Positions 25,480 to 33,736 of a stretch of 64,000 bases of DNA are shown piece after piece; the first letter of the stretch is position 1, and every line of letters begins with the position of its first letter. The notes under the pieces were generated by a model that was not told the origin of the DNA, made no database searches, and saw nothing but the letters and a program-made list of their open reading frames with translations. Origin of the DNA: Candidatus Kuenenia stuttgartensis (lineage in GTDB: Bacteria > Pseudomonadota > Alphaproteobacteria > SMXS01); contig CALQFM020000002.1 in assembly GCA_943329845.2 (NCBI GenBank), positions 1 through 64,000 on the forward strand, given 5' to 3'. A program made the position numbers and the translations under genes.

Positions 25480-26454
25480 ATGGCGAGCAAGAAACCGTTC
25501 CGCTTTTCCTGGCAGGCGTTCAACGCCACCTCCGCGTCCCAGTGGCGCGAGAAGGCCCGCCGCGCCGAGTCGCTCGGCTACTCGACCTTCCATGTCGCCG
25601 ACCACTATATCGGCCCCGGCCCGGCGCTTGCTGCCACCAATCACCCGGTCCAGGACATCGCCGCCGTGCCGGCCCTCGCCATGGCCGCCGAGGCGACCAG
25701 CACCATCAATATCGGCGCCCGCGTGTTCTGCACCGGCTACCGCCCCGCGCCGATCCTGATCAAGGAGGCCATGACCCTCGATTTCCTGTCCGACGGCCGC
25801 TTCGAGCTGGGCCTCGGCGCCGGCTGGATCAGGAACGAGTACGAAGCCATGGGCATTCCCTTCCCCAGCGCCGGCACGCGCATCAAGCGGCTCGAGGAAA
25901 CTATCCGCCTGGCCAAGGCCTCCATGCGCGGCGAGATGCTGCATATCGAGGGCGAGCACGTTCACGCCGTCGATTACGAAGCGCTGCCGGTGCCGCCCCG
26001 TGGCAGGATCCCGCTGATCGTCGGCGGCGGCGCGCCCAGGGTGCTCGGCGTCGCCGGGCGCGAGGCCGACATCGTCAGCATCAACTTCAACAACCACACC
26101 GGCGCCATCGGCCCGGAATCCCTCGCCAACTCCACCGCCGCGGAAACCCGCAAGAAAATCGGCTGGGTGCGCGACGGCGCTGGCGACCGGTTCGACGACA
26201 TCGAACTGGAAATCGGCATGATCTTCGTCGCCCTCGACGACAGCCAGCGCGCCGCCGCCGAAATCTGGGCAAAGATGTTCAACATAACCCTCGACGATCT
26301 GAGAGATTGTCCCCACGCGCTGATCGGCTCGGTCGACAGCGTCTGCGACGACCTTCATCGCCTGCGCGAGGAGTTCGGCATCAGCTACATCAACGTCCAG
26401 GACCAGTACGGCGAAGCCTTCGCGCCTGTCGTCGCGCGGCTGACCGGAAAATAG
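25480..26454 (+). CDS. LLM-class flavin oxidoreductase (F420-type, TIGR03621-like)
   Basis: A 324-aa bacterial-luciferase-like TIM-barrel oxidoreductase using F420 or FMN. Recognisable segments are ESLGYSTFHVADHY, the ARVFCTGYRPAP loop, FELGLGAGWIRNEY and IVGGGAPRVLGVAGREADI. The N-terminus MASKKPFRFSW is consistent with the TIGR03621 subfamily. The GGGGAGGA site before 25480 sets the start; the track ORF begins earlier. It is followed by a bidirectional hairpin that also terminates the convergent TonB receptor gene. The physiological substrate is unknown. Confidence 0.85.
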   Translation: MASKKPFRFSWQAFNATSASQWREKARRAESLGYSTFHVADHYIGPGPALAATNHPVQDIAAVPALAMAAEATSTINIGARVFCTGYRPAPILIKEAMTLDFLSDGRFELGLGAGWIRNEYEAMGIPFPSAGTRIKRLEETIRLAKASMRGEMLHIEGEHVHAVDYEALPVPPRGRIPLIVGGGAPRVLGVAGREADIVSINFNNHTGAIGPESLANSTAAETRKKIGWVRDGAGDRFDDIELEIGMIFVALDDSQRAAAEIWAKMFNITLDDLRDCPHALIGSVDSVCDDLHRLREEFGISYINVQDQYGEAFAPVVARLTGK

Positions 26455-26456
26455 GA

Positions 26457-26504
26457 ACACGCCTCTAAAAAAGCGAGGCGTGCTGCCCTTGGGCAACACG
26501 CCTC
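26457..26504 (-). terminator. Terminator of the first TonB receptor gene, with alternative hairpin arms
   Basis: On the minus strand GAGGCGTG-TTGCCC-AA-GGGCAG-CACGCCTC is followed by GCTTTTTTA, a strong intrinsic terminator. A third arm (GAGGCGTG on the minus strand, 26458-26465) beyond the T-run can pair with the second, so mutually exclusive hairpins and plus-strand termination are possible. Confidence 0.85.
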
Positions 26505-26568
26505 GTCAACAATTCTCGATCTCTGTAGATGGCGGCGCGGGGGTTTCCGCGCCGCCTGTCGATTTTTC

Positions 26569-29121
26569 CTAGAAGTCAGCCCCCACTTCGATGCCCCAGG
26601 TCGAGCCGATACCCACCGTGCCAGACGCGAACAGCGGCTGGATGATGGCCGGCGCCTCCTCGCGCTCGTTGAGCAGGTTGCGACCGAAGAAGGTCACCCG
26701 GTAGTTGTCCCAGGCATAGGTGATGGAAGCGCTGATGTCGTTGCGCGGCTTGACCCGGCTCAGCGTCTGGTTGAGCAGGTTGCCTTCCACCGAACTGATG
26801 TAGCTCCACTTGCCACTAAGCTGCAACTCGCCCGGTCCCACCAGGATATTGTAGTTGAAGCCGGCGCCGGCCGTCAGCTTGGGGGCGTTACGCACCTTCA
26901 GGAAGGTCGCATCCACAATGCATTCCGGCCTGCCGGTGCAGCTGTCGTTCGGATTGATGTCGGTGAAGAAGTCCTTGTACTGCGCGTCGAGAATGCCGAC
27001 GGAACCGAACATCTTGAATTCCTCGGTAACCGCCGCCTGGACCTCGGCTTCGACGCCTTGATAGATCACGTTCGCCACGTTGCTGAACACGGTGGCGACC
27101 GTATTCGTGGAGGGATCGAACTGAACCGCCGACTCCTGCTTGTTCTTGAACTTGTTGCGGAACAAGGCAACGTTCGTCTGCAGGCGGTTGTCGAACCACT
27201 GGGCCTTCACGCCAAGTTCGAACGATTGCGACGTTTCCGGATCGTACTGATCCCGTTCGAAGTCGGCGACGTTCTGGTTGACGCCGAAGAAGCCGCCGGA
27301 ATGCCAGCCCTCGGCATAGGACGCATAAAGCAGGATGTCTTGCGTTGCCTTCCAGGAAATGCTGGCCTTCGGCGAAATGTCCTTCCAGCTGTTCTTCAGG
27401 TCCGCGAAATCCGGGAACGCGAAATCGTTGACCCGGGAGAGAGGCGCCAGGTAGGCCTGAGCCGCGATGAAATGCTTCTTTTCATAGCTCCAGCGTACGC
27501 CGGCCTCCAGCGTCCAGCCGGGGGCGAATTCCCAATCCGCGTGGGCAAAGAGCGCATGGGCGGTAGTCGACTGGTCCTCGAAGAGCTTCTGCACCAGCTT
27601 GGCGCCATACGGAGCGTTTGCAAAACCCTCGTCGCAGCGTGTGTTACCGAAGCGGTGGGCAAGGCAGGCGCCGACCGGCGTAAATCCGGGATGATTTGCC
27701 GCCGCTGCAGGGGAGAGCCATTGATTTGTCGCAAGCGAATAACCGCCGAGGGCACCAACGAACGTCCAGAAATCGCCGCCCGTGACCCACTTCTGATTGA
27801 ACTGGCTGTCCCAGTAGTAGTACCCGACCAGGGCGTTGATCTTGCCCATCGACGAGTCCCAAGAACCCTCGAGGCGCAATTCGCCACTGAACTGCTTGAA
27901 GGAATTGTCGCGCTCGATGGTGATGAAGTCCTTCTCGGTGCCATCGAAGTCGTACTTCCGGTACTCCTGCATCTTCCGGTAGCCCAGCACCGTGACCAGC
28001 TTTACCTCGTCACTGAAATTGGCTGTCATGTCGAGCGTGTAGGCGTTCGTATTGACCTTGCCGGGATTGGGCAGATCGGTGCGGTTCTCCTTCCGGGGGA
28101 AATCAAGCTCGGTCCTGCACGGCACATTCGGCACCGCGCCTCCGGTGATCAGCGCTGGCAGGTAACACGCCAGAAATCCGCCGGAGTAATTCGGATCGCT
28201 GGACACGCCGGTCGGGGGAACAACCCCCGGCGCGAAGTTCCAGTTGGTCAGGTATGCGGCGCCCTGGCTGTGGTCCTCAAAGCGTTCGACGGTGAGCTTG
28301 GCCTCGAACCAGTCATTGGGCGTCGCCAGCAGGGTCAACCCGTAGTTCATATAATCTTTTTGCGGCTGGGTAGTGTTGAGATAGGTGTTCTTGTAATAGC
28401 CGTCCCGCTGCAGATTGCTGAAGAATCCCTTCACCGCCAGCTTGTCCCGTACTATCGGGGCATTCAGCACCGCGCGGAATTCCTGCTGGTTGAACCGTCC
28501 ATAGTTGTACTGCAGCTTGGCGCCGTATTCGCCGGTCGGTCGGCTGCGGATCGCGTTGAGCACGCCGCCAACCGTGTTCCGGCCGTAGAGCGTGCCCTGC
28601 GGGCCGCGCAGGATTTCGATGCGCTCGATGTCGAAGTTCTCGATCACCTGGCCCGACAGCGAACCCAGATAGATGCCGTCGATCATGACGGCGATCGGCG
28701 AATCGAACGAATTGTCGTCGGTGCGCGTCGGGCTGATACCGCGAATGGTGATGGCGGCCGCGCCGGCGCGTGACGCATCGCTATCGATCCGGACATTGGC
28801 CGAATAACCGTTCAGGTCCTTCAGATCGCGCACCGTGGCCAGTTTCAGTTCACCGCTGATCGCGGTCATGGCGACCGGCACGTCCTGAATCGATTCCTCG
28901 GTCTTCCGCGCCGTGACCAGCACCGAATCGACCCTCGGCCCGGCGTGAGGCGCATTCTGCGCAACCTGCTGTGCGGTTGGCGCGGTAACTGGCGCCGCGG
29001 TCTCGCCGGCGGCGGTTTCCGCCGCGGCAACGCCGAACGGCAACATGACTACCGGCACCGCAAGCGCCGCCAACTTGACGGCGCGGGTGAACTTCCCAGG
29101 CGCGATACGCCCCATATCCAT
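26569..29121 (-). CDS. TonB-dependent receptor
   Basis: An 850-aa outer-membrane beta-barrel importer. The N-terminal signal peptide (KLAALAVPVVMLPFGVAAAE) is followed by a short plug with SVLVTARKTEESIQDVPVAM (TonB-box-like region) and RGPQGTLYGRNTVGGV, the plug signature. The C-terminus ends in GIEVGADF with terminal Phe for BAM recognition. Start 29121 follows GGGGAGG. It is about 60% similar to the second receptor at 29492 (judged by eye), a paralogue. The plug motif group and neighbourhood favour an aromatic, steroid or other hydrophobic ligand over a siderophore, but this is inference. Confidence 0.92.
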   Translation of the reverse strand: MDMGRIAPGKFTRAVKLAALAVPVVMLPFGVAAAETAAGETAAPVTAPTAQQVAQNAPHAGPRVDSVLVTARKTEESIQDVPVAMTAISGELKLATVRDLKDLNGYSANVRIDSDASRAGAAAITIRGISPTRTDDNSFDSPIAVMIDGIYLGSLSGQVIENFDIERIEILRGPQGTLYGRNTVGGVLNAIRSRPTGEYGAKLQYNYGRFNQQEFRAVLNAPIVRDKLAVKGFFSNLQRDGYYKNTYLNTTQPQKDYMNYGLTLLATPNDWFEAKLTVERFEDHSQGAAYLTNWNFAPGVVPPTGVSSDPNYSGGFLACYLPALITGGAVPNVPCRTELDFPRKENRTDLPNPGKVNTNAYTLDMTANFSDEVKLVTVLGYRKMQEYRKYDFDGTEKDFITIERDNSFKQFSGELRLEGSWDSSMGKINALVGYYYWDSQFNQKWVTGGDFWTFVGALGGYSLATNQWLSPAAAANHPGFTPVGACLAHRFGNTRCDEGFANAPYGAKLVQKLFEDQSTTAHALFAHADWEFAPGWTLEAGVRWSYEKKHFIAAQAYLAPLSRVNDFAFPDFADLKNSWKDISPKASISWKATQDILLYASYAEGWHSGGFFGVNQNVADFERDQYDPETSQSFELGVKAQWFDNRLQTNVALFRNKFKNKQESAVQFDPSTNTVATVFSNVANVIYQGVEAEVQAAVTEEFKMFGSVGILDAQYKDFFTDINPNDSCTGRPECIVDATFLKVRNAPKLTAGAGFNYNILVGPGELQLSGKWSYISSVEGNLLNQTLSRVKPRNDISASITYAWDNYRVTFFGRNLLNEREEAPAIIQPLFASGTVGIGSTWGIEVGADF

Positions 29122-29247
29122 CGTGATTTCCTCCCCAAAAGTGACCGCCCTAGTGGCAGCGGGGAAATCGGATCCCACATTCGGCGGTGGAATCTCGTCT
29201 ACCCGTATACCATGCGGTAACGCCGGCGAGCGTGCCCAAGGCTATCG

Positions 29248-29266
29248 AATTAATCAACGATTAATT
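29248..29266. promoter_or_regulatory. Palindromic operator upstream of TonB receptor 1
   Basis: AATTAATC-AAC-GATTAATT is a perfect 8-bp inverted repeat 127 bp upstream of the receptor start. A near-identical site lies 126 bp upstream of receptor 2. Confidence 0.6.
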
Positions 29267-29404
29267 TTTTTCATTATGTGTGCTTGTTTTAGGCACTCGG
29301 ATCGGCCGGGATTTTTGTGGCGCGCCGGTTATCAGCGGTAATCCAGGCCCCCTTTCTCGTTAATAGCCGCTCACTTACGCCGCATCCGGTATCGACTGGA
29401 ATCT

Positions 29405-29450
29405 ACTAAAACGCGAACGAGCCGTACCGCTGTTTGGCGGCACGGCTCGC
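29405..29450 (-). terminator. Terminator of the second TonB receptor gene
   Basis: On the minus strand GAGCCGTGCCGC-CAAACA-GCGGTACGGCTC is a strong hairpin followed after a short spacer by GCGTTTTAG, 43 bp after the receptor stop. Confidence 0.75.
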
Positions 29451-29491
29451 AAGCGCAGGTTGCCCAGTTCAGATCCGGGTCCGAGGATTGA

Positions 29492-32017
29492 CTAGAATTC
29501 GCCGCTCACCTCGATGCCCCAGCTCCGGCCCGGACCGACGGTGCCGGATGCGAACAGGGGCTGGATGATCGCAGGAGACTCAAACCTGTCGTTCGTCAAG
29601 TTGTTGCCGAACAGTGAAATGCGGATGTCGTTCCACGAATAGCTGATGGACGCGCTCAGGTTTTCCCGCGACGGCACCCTGCCGGCTGCCAGGTTGACCA
29701 AATTGCCTTCCACATTGCTAACATAGCTGTACCTCGCGGCGAGCTCCAGTTCACCCGGCCCGATCAGCACGGTATAGCTGCCACCAATGCCATAGGTAAG
29801 TTCCGGCGCATTGCGCGGCGTGAGGAAGGTCGCATCCACGATCGTGCAACAACCATCCTGCGGATTAACGTCCGTGTTGAACTTCGAGTATTTGGCGTCG
29901 AGGTAGCCGATCGACCCGAACATCTTGAAGTTTTCGGTAATCACAGCCTGTGCTTCCGCTTCAATACCCTGATAGACCACCGAACCGACATTGCTGAAAA
30001 CGGTCACGACCGTATTGGTTGTACCGTCGAACGCGACAACCGATTCCTGCTTGTTCTTGAACGTGTTACGGAACAGGGCAACGTTGGTCTGCAGCCGGTT
30101 ATCGATGAACTGTGCCTTCACACCGACTTCGATTGATTGGGATGTTTCGGGATCGTACTGGTCTCGCTTGAAATCGGACACGTTTTGGTTCACCCCGAAA
30201 AAGCCTCCGGAGTGCCAGCCCTTCGCATAGGAGGCATAAAGGAGCATATCCTGCGTGGCCTTCCAGGACAGGCCTGCCTTGGGCGAAACATTCGTCCACT
30301 TCTTGCTGAGATCGGCGAATTCGGGGAAATCGTCCACGTAGGCGCGGGCGAGCGGCGTGATGTAGGCCTGTGCGCCGATGAAGTGCTTCTTCTCCTGCGT
30401 CCACCGCACGCCGGCCTCAAGTGTCACATCCTGAATGAACTCCCAGTCGGCGTGGACGAACGCCGCTTCTGACGTCGTCTTCTGGCTTTCGAACAGCTTG
30501 TTGGGGCCCTTCGGGCCATAGGGCTTGTCACCCCAGCCCTGATCGCACCGCACCTGTCCGAACACATTATACAAAGTTGTCCCCGGCCCACCGCGCGGAG
30601 CAAGGCATGCCGCCGCCGGTGTCGCGAAGCCGGTAACGCTCGCCAGCGCCGGGTTGAGCCACGTGTTTGTAGCCAGCGAGTAGCCGCCCAGCGCGGCCAC
30701 GAACTGCCAGAAATCGCCGCCCGTCACCCACCTCTGGTCGAACTTGCTGCTGTAGAAATAAGCCCCCGCGACTGCGTTGATCTTGCCGACCGACGTATCC
30801 CAACTGCCCTCCAGGCGCAGCTCCTCGCTGAACTGCTTGAAGCGGTTGTCGCGCTCGATGGTGATGAAATCGGCTTGCGACCCGTCAAAATCATACTTCC
30901 GGTATTCATGCTGCTGCCGATAGCCCGTCACCGAGACGAGTTTGAGTTCGTCACTCAATCTCGCCGACATGTTGAGCGAATAGGCGCTTGTCATCACTTT
31001 GCCCGGGTTCGGCAGGTCCCCGATGATTGTTTTCGGTATGGTGAGATCCGTCCGGGGAATGGCGTTTTCCAAGCCCAGCAATCCAGGAAGGAAGACATCC
31101 AGAAATCCGCCGCTGAAATCGTACTCACGCGGATCGGTCGGCTTCGGGAAAACGCCGGGCGCCAGATTCCAGTTGGTGAGGTAGGCGCCGCCCTGGCTCC
31201 GATCCTCGAACCGCTCGGCGGTCAGCAACGCCTCGAACCAGTCGTTCGGCGTCGCCAGAACGGTCATTCCGTAATTCCTGTAGTTCTTTTGTGGCTGGGT
31301 CGTATTCAGTGTGGTGTTCTTATACCAACCATCGCGCTGCAGGTTGCTGAAGAATGCCTTCACCGCCAACTTGTCCCGGACGATGGGAGCGTTGAGGACG
31401 GCACGAAACTCCTGCTGGTTCCAACGGCCATAGGTATATTGCAGCTTGGCGCCGTATTCGCCGGTCGGCCGGCTGCGGACCACGTTGAGCACGCCGCCGA
31501 CCGTATTGCGGCCATACAACGTGCCCTGGGGACCGCGCAGGATTTCGATGCGGTCGATGTCAAAGTTCTCGATCACCTGACCCGACAATGAGCCCAGGTA
31601 AATGCCGTCGATCATGACGGCGATCGGCGAATCGAGCGACGTGTCGTCGGTGCGGGTCGGACTGATGCCGCGGATCGTAATCGCGGCAGCCCCAGCCCGT
31701 TCCGGATTGCTGTCGATGCGGACGTTGGCCGAGTAGCCGTTCAGGTCTCGCAGATCCCGGACCGTTGCCAGCTTCAACTCGCTGGTGAGTGCCGTCATGG
31801 CGACGGGCACATCCTGCGCCGATTCCTCGGTCTTTCGGGCCGTCACCAGCACCGACTCGACCTTGGGACCTGACTTGGCTGCCGGGCTCGGCGCCATTGG
31901 TGCGTTATCGGGCGCCGGCTGGGCCGATGCGGTGAAGGCGAGTACGCTTAGCGGAAGTGCTAGAAGTCCAGCTTTGGCGATTGATGGAAATCGCCAGTTC
32001 GCGAAAATTCGCGTCAT
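29492..32017 (-). CDS. TonB-dependent receptor (paralogue of the preceding one)
   Basis: An 841-aa outer-membrane receptor with signal peptide (AGLLALPLSVLAFTASAQ), the plug signature RGPQGTLYGRNTVGGV, and C-terminal GIEVSGEF with terminal Phe. The start at 32017 follows GGGAGGGAACCTTG. The plug and much of the barrel are nearly the same as in the 26569 gene, so they arose by duplication; differences concentrate in extracellular-loop-like stretches, which suggests different ligands. It is upstream of the first receptor on the same strand, but with its own terminator between them. Confidence 0.92.
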   Translation of the reverse strand: MTRIFANWRFPSIAKAGLLALPLSVLAFTASAQPAPDNAPMAPSPAAKSGPKVESVLVTARKTEESAQDVPVAMTALTSELKLATVRDLRDLNGYSANVRIDSNPERAGAAAITIRGISPTRTDDTSLDSPIAVMIDGIYLGSLSGQVIENFDIDRIEILRGPQGTLYGRNTVGGVLNVVRSRPTGEYGAKLQYTYGRWNQQEFRAVLNAPIVRDKLAVKAFFSNLQRDGWYKNTTLNTTQPQKNYRNYGMTVLATPNDWFEALLTAERFEDRSQGGAYLTNWNLAPGVFPKPTDPREYDFSGGFLDVFLPGLLGLENAIPRTDLTIPKTIIGDLPNPGKVMTSAYSLNMSARLSDELKLVSVTGYRQQHEYRKYDFDGSQADFITIERDNRFKQFSEELRLEGSWDTSVGKINAVAGAYFYSSKFDQRWVTGGDFWQFVAALGGYSLATNTWLNPALASVTGFATPAAACLAPRGGPGTTLYNVFGQVRCDQGWGDKPYGPKGPNKLFESQKTTSEAAFVHADWEFIQDVTLEAGVRWTQEKKHFIGAQAYITPLARAYVDDFPEFADLSKKWTNVSPKAGLSWKATQDMLLYASYAKGWHSGGFFGVNQNVSDFKRDQYDPETSQSIEVGVKAQFIDNRLQTNVALFRNTFKNKQESVVAFDGTTNTVVTVFSNVGSVVYQGIEAEAQAVITENFKMFGSIGYLDAKYSKFNTDVNPQDGCCTIVDATFLTPRNAPELTYGIGGSYTVLIGPGELELAARYSYVSNVEGNLVNLAAGRVPSRENLSASISYSWNDIRISLFGNNLTNDRFESPAIIQPLFASGTVGPGRSWGIEVSGEF

Positions 32018-32142
32018 CAAGGTTCCCTCCCCATGTCGGACCGCCCCAAACGACAGAGGAAAACCGGATTGCGCATTCAATGGCGAAATCTCGGACCCGA
32101 CATGCCGTGCAGTCCGCACAAAGGTTAGGACCCGGCATTCCT

Positions 32143-32159
32143 ATTAATCAATGATTATT
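32143..32159. promoter_or_regulatory. Palindromic operator upstream of TonB receptor 2
   Basis: ATTAATC-AAT-GATTATT, 126 bp upstream of the receptor start, nearly matches the perfect palindrome upstream of receptor 1. Confidence 0.55.
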
Positions 32160-32229
32160 TTTCCTTACCGACATGTCAGCCTTCTATTATGCCACTGTTT
32201 TTTAAGACTTTTTTAATACATTGAGCAAT

Positions 32230-32243
32230 TGATCGCTCGATCA
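32230..32243. promoter_or_regulatory. Exact TGATCG-NN-CGATCA palindrome, candidate operator
   Basis: TGATCGCTCGATCA is a perfect match to the 17498 site outside the two central bases. It lies between the P450 stop and the TonB receptor 2 start, about 213 bp upstream of the latter. Confidence 0.55.
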
Positions 32244-32272
32244 TTCAAAGCGGTTTCGCCCGGGATGGTCCG

Positions 32273-33556
32273 TTACCGCGACTGGAACCGGGTACTGATC
32301 CAGATATCCTTCGGGATTCTCAGCGCCAGCGTCTCGACGAACTCGAAGCGATTCTTGCTTTTTGAAAGCGAGAAGCCTTGACGGCGCGCCACCAGGCGCT
32401 CGAACGCAGTGTTCATTTCCTGGCGTGCGAGTGGCGACCCCAGGCAATGATGCGTGCCCTGCCCGAACGCCATGTGCGACGCCGCGTTCTTGCGGTCCAG
32501 GTCGAGCACGTCGGGATCGGCGAAGTGCCGCTCGTCGCGGTTTGCGGCGCCGAAACGGATATGGATCACGCTACCCTTGGGAATGAAGGTGCCGTGCAGT
32601 TCCATGTCCCTCACAACCTGCCGCTCCAACCCTTGGGTCGGCGACTGCAGCCGCAGCGCTTCCTCGACGAACACCTTGATCTTCTCCGGCTCGGCACGCA
32701 GCCGCGCCTCCAGGCCCGGAGTCTCGATCATCAGCCGCATGGCCATGGCGAGCCCGTTGGTCGTCGTCTCGTTGCCGCCCACCAGCACATGCTCGGCCAG
32801 GCTGACCGCCTCGTTGATGTTGAGCGGCCGCTCGCCGTTGTAGAGTCCGTGGGCGATGTCTGTGATCAGGTCTTCCTGCGGATCCCTGCGCTTCCGGTCG
32901 AACCACTCCAGCAGATATTCCTGCAGTTCGACGCCCTTTTGCGCCACCAGCAGCTCGCGCTCCGGCGTCAGCGAATAGGAATGTACTTCCACCCAGTAGT
33001 CCGACCATTCCTTGAGTTGCGGCATGTCCTCCGCCGGCAGGCCCAGGATGCGCGTGATCATGATCAGCGGCAGCGGCACGCAGAACGCCTTCACGAAGTC
33101 GAAGTCCTCGTCCTGAGGCATCTTGTCGATCAGGTCGTCGACGACGCTCTCGATATACGGCACGAGCTTGCGGATGCGCCCCGCCGTGAACGCCTGGTCG
33201 ACGATCTGCCGGTAGGCCGTGTGCACAGGCGGGTCGTCGCCCATGGCGTAATAGCGCCGGAACCCCTTGTCCTCGAATATCTTGCGCGCCGCAGGCGTCC
33301 GCACCAGCGAGCCCGCCTTCTTCATGGAAAGCTCGGTGGTGTTGCGCAGCACCGCGTGCAGGTCGTCATAGCGGGTGACCACATACATGCCCAGGTCCGG
33401 CATCCGGTAGACCGGCGCTTCGTCGCGCAGCGTCCTGTAGGCATCGAACGGACACGCCTGGATCGCCGGGTCCATCAAATTCACCCGCGCCGGATCGACA
33501 CCGTGCGCCTCCCCGCTTACAGGCCCCCCGTTCACGTCGGTAGTTCCGTCCATCAT
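32273..33556 (-). CDS. Cytochrome P450
   Basis: A 427-aa soluble class I bacterial P450. The I-helix is GGNETTT, the ExxR is EEALRLQSP, and the haem-binding loop is FGQGTHHCLGSPLAR with the axial Cys. It is predicted to hydroxylate a hydrophobic substrate; the CYP108/CYP125-like look of the C-helix and GGNETT is not enough to assign a family. No ferredoxin gene is adjacent. GGAG about 8 bases upstream supports ATG 33556 (or the next ATG). It is divergent from the glutamate-synthase-like gene. Confidence 0.93.
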   Translation of the reverse strand: MMDGTTDVNGGPVSGEAHGVDPARVNLMDPAIQACPFDAYRTLRDEAPVYRMPDLGMYVVTRYDDLHAVLRNTTELSMKKAGSLVRTPAARKIFEDKGFRRYYAMGDDPPVHTAYRQIVDQAFTAGRIRKLVPYIESVVDDLIDKMPQDEDFDFVKAFCVPLPLIMITRILGLPAEDMPQLKEWSDYWVEVHSYSLTPERELLVAQKGVELQEYLLEWFDRKRRDPQEDLITDIAHGLYNGERPLNINEAVSLAEHVLVGGNETTTNGLAMAMRLMIETPGLEARLRAEPEKIKVFVEEALRLQSPTQGLERQVVRDMELHGTFIPKGSVIHIRFGAANRDERHFADPDVLDLDRKNAASHMAFGQGTHHCLGSPLARQEMNTAFERLVARRQGFSLSKSKNRFEFVETLALRIPKDIWISTRFQSR

Positions 33557-33648
33557 CGTCGTCTCTCCCGCGTCATCCCAGGCTCATTACACGCCTGCAG
33601 CCGCCGGCAGGCAAGCGGCCAGTCAGGAACCGCGTCGCCGCCGTACCG

Positions 33649-33660
33649 TTGATCGCTCAC
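33649..33660. promoter_or_regulatory. TTGATCGCTC half-site
   Basis: TTGATCGCTCAC lies between the divergent P450 and glutamate-synthase-like genes and shares its first 10 bases with the palindrome at 32229-32243, but the second half is not conserved. Weak evidence. Confidence 0.25.
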
Positions 33661-33736
33661 ATGCCGCTTGCTTCGGCCCGGCCCGCCGACGCACTCTCCG
33701 GGCCCAAGGGCAGCCAACGCGAAGGCACGTGCCATC

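Larger units (their letters stand above)
29122..29491. other. Intergenic region between the two TonB receptor genes
   Basis: Contains the promoter and palindrome (29248-29266) of the first receptor and the terminator (29419-29449) of the second. I see no gene; the ORF at 29045-29341 is a shadow. Confidence 0.7.
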
